This document shows positions 6,241 through 7,429 of a stretch of DNA of 7,429 nucleotides, piece after piece (positions within the stretch are counted from its first letter, which is position 1; each line of letters starts with the position of its first letter). Origin of the DNA: Bacteroidota bacterium. Its GTDB lineage: Bacteria > Bacteroidota > Bacteroidia > Chitinophagales > Chitinophagaceae. A program made the position numbers and the translations under genes. The notes beneath the pieces were generated by a model. That model was not told the origin of the DNA, did no database searches, and was given only the letters and a program-made list of their open reading frames with translations. Location: contig JAEVZP010000098.1 of the NCBI GenBank assembly GCA_023392185.1, forward strand, positions 1-7,429. Direction: 5' to 3'.

Positions 6241-7429
6241 CTATTTAGAAAGTCCTGCCGGGTCCAGAAACTCCCAGCCCGTCAGGTCGGCGGTGTCGCT
6301 TATCCGGTTGGTACAATAGCGGAATTGAATCGTCCCGCCCACATCGTCCGGAATCAAAATGCCACCTGTCAACCGGCGTTCACTATGTTCTGCATTTTGC
6401 CTTTCCATGTAGTCCACCAGCGCATTGTGCTTCAGCGGCGCTTCCAGGTCCGAGCGCTTGGTTTTGGTGTCAAACAAGCCAATCACACCGCCCTTAAACC
6501 GAACTACAAAGTCCACGTAGAAAAGGCGCAGCTCTCCTTGCAGGTTGGTGAAGGGAACGGCAAAATGCTCCTTCCCGCTATCTCCGTTTTTATACCACCA
6601 ATCAATATGGGCGTCGTGGTCGTTGAGGAAATTCCGGAAAGCCACCTCCGGCGTGGATGCGTTTTTGCTCTCGTAAAAAGGTTGCAGGGCGTGGTCTTCG
6701 GCCACCTCAGTATGGTAGGATTCGCTGTAGTAGCGATATTCCGGTACTTTCCAGCTTTGCCACTCCACGCGCCGCTTCTCGTTGCCCTTCGCCAGTTGCC
6801 ACGCTTCAAATTTTTCCAAAGCTGTTTGAATGTGTTGCGCCAGTAGCGCTTTGTTTTGAGGATAGAGGTAAAACTTAAAAGCCGCCGTTTCATACATCCC
6901 CAGAAAATACTCGGCAAACCGAATCAGCGTCTCCCGCAGCTTTTTCCAGCTCTTAGACCGGTTCAGCCGCGTCACGCTCTCAAAGCAAAACCGGTCAAAC
7001 GCGATCCGGAACTCTTCCTGCGTCAGGGCAAACTGTGCCGTCTGGCCCGGCAATACGGCAATGGCAGCCACCTCGTAGGGGTCCACCTGCAGGTCGGCGG
7101 GCAGGCGTATCTGGTGCTCGTCTATCTGGAACTCCCAACCGCCCTGCCGGAGTAATTCCCGGTTTTCGGTTGCCTGCCGTTCCACCTCGCTCAGATCGGC
7201 CCCGGTGTAGAGGTCCACGTCCGGCGTTTCGGCCACGCCGTAGCGCTTGGCCATTACCTCAAAAAACTTCACCTCAAAGGCCGAGCTGAGTACCCCCGGC
7301 GAAGGCCGGTCGTTTACGATAGCAGCCCCGCTCAAGGCATTATACACCGGCCCTTCGGTGCGCCGCGCCAGCTGCAGCTCAAAGTAGTCGGCGTCGGACG
7401 GCACAAAGTGAATAGAGGTGCTTTGGATA
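6241..7429 (-). CDS. C-terminal part of DEAD/DEAH helicase-restriction protein with PD-(D/E)XK-like motif
   Basis: The frame stays open to the right edge, so only the last 395 codons are seen; the GTG at 7404 is internal, not a start. Members of this family are roughly 800-1,000 residues with a superfamily 2 helicase core in front, which would lie beyond 7429. The visible part begins with IHFVPSDADYFELQLARRT and continues through a helical middle. It ends in a domain typical of type III restriction subunits and their relatives: Glu261 in TPEVAFRNFLND, WWYKNGDSGKEHFAVPF (277-293), YVDFVVRF (Asp306) and GLFDTKTK (Asp320-Thr-Lys322). Glu-Asp-(Asp-x-Lys) is the pattern of a PD-(D/E)XK nuclease fold (numbering from the first full codon at the right edge). 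It ends in TAG 132 bp before the small gene and has the same direction as the other three. It probably unwinds or translocates and cleaves foreign DNA. The helicase half is inferred, since it is not in view. Confidence 0.78.
   Translation of the reverse strand, partial: IQSTSIHFVPSDADYFELQLARRTEGPVYNALSGAAIVNDRPSPGVLSSAFEVKFFEVMAKRYGVAETPDVDLYTGADLSEVERQATENRELLRQGGWEFQIDEHQIRLPADLQVDPYEVAAIAVLPGQTAQFALTQEEFRIAFDRFCFESVTRLNRSKSWKKLRETLIRFAEYFLGMYETAAFKFYLYPQNKALLAQHIQTALEKFEAWQLAKGNEKRRVEWQSWKVPEYRYYSESYHTEVAEDHALQPFYESKNASTPEVAFRNFLNDHDAHIDWWYKNGDSGKEHFAVPFTNLQGELRLFYVDFVVRFKGGVIGLFDTKTKRSDLEAPLKHNALVDYMERQNAEHSERRLTGGILIPDDVGGTIQFRYCTNRISDTADLTGWEFLDPAGLSK

Noticed and set aside
7402..7404. 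GTG at 7404 as start of the helicase-nuclease gene
   Set aside because: The frame continues open to the right edge, and the sequence just before it (IHF) continues a motif typical of longer helicase proteins, so the gene is only partly in view.
1..7429. CRISPR array, tRNA or rRNA
   Set aside because: No regularly spaced direct repeats, no cloverleaf-like segment and no rRNA-like sequence were seen in the short non-coding gaps available.

Overview
The window looks like a chromosomal stretch of a Bacteroidota bacterium, plausibly of the Cytophagales. This is inferred from four things: mid-range G+C, a scarcity of Shine-Dalgarno sequences, a TAnnTTTG promoter-like box ahead of nhaA, and the protein families present. 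No rRNA, tRNA or CRISPR array is visible, and the species cannot be fixed from the sequence alone.

Left part, plus strand (1-2128). The C-terminal part of an L,D-transpeptidase (YkuD fold, cell-wall cross-linking) runs in from the left edge and ends at a strong hairpin-plus-T-tract terminator. It is followed by a complete 388-residue NhaA Na+/H+ antiporter. These are ordinary housekeeping genes.

Junction (2129-2286). Seven bases after the nhaA stop lies a 96-bp element with 10-bp perfect terminal inverted repeats (GAGCCTATCC) and a TAA direct repeat on each side. This is the form expected of a small non-autonomous (MITE-like) relative of an IS5/IS427-type insertion sequence.

Right part, minus strand (2287-7429, read right to left). 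This is a compact four-gene operon of DNA-modification/defence type: (1) the C-terminal part of a protein resembling the end of a type III restriction/DEAD-box helicase subunit, with a PD-(D/E)XK-like nuclease motif, running off the right edge; (2) a 71-residue small protein; (3) a 668-residue SMC/Rad50-like ATPase of the DndD type; (4) a 535-residue protein whose N-terminal third resembles DndE and whose remainder is a HerA/FtsK-type DUF87 ATPase. Genes 2-4 are tightly packed: a 5-bp gap, then a 14-bp overlap or a 7-bp gap depending on the start.

DndD and DndE act in DNA phosphorothioation (sulfur for a non-bridging oxygen in the DNA backbone). The best reading is therefore a variant Dnd-like modification system with a helicase-nuclease in the same operon. 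The sulfur-transfer gene dndC, the regulator dndB and a cysteine desulfurase (dndA/iscS) are not in the window. They would have to lie beyond position 7429 or elsewhere, so phosphorothioation itself is an inference.
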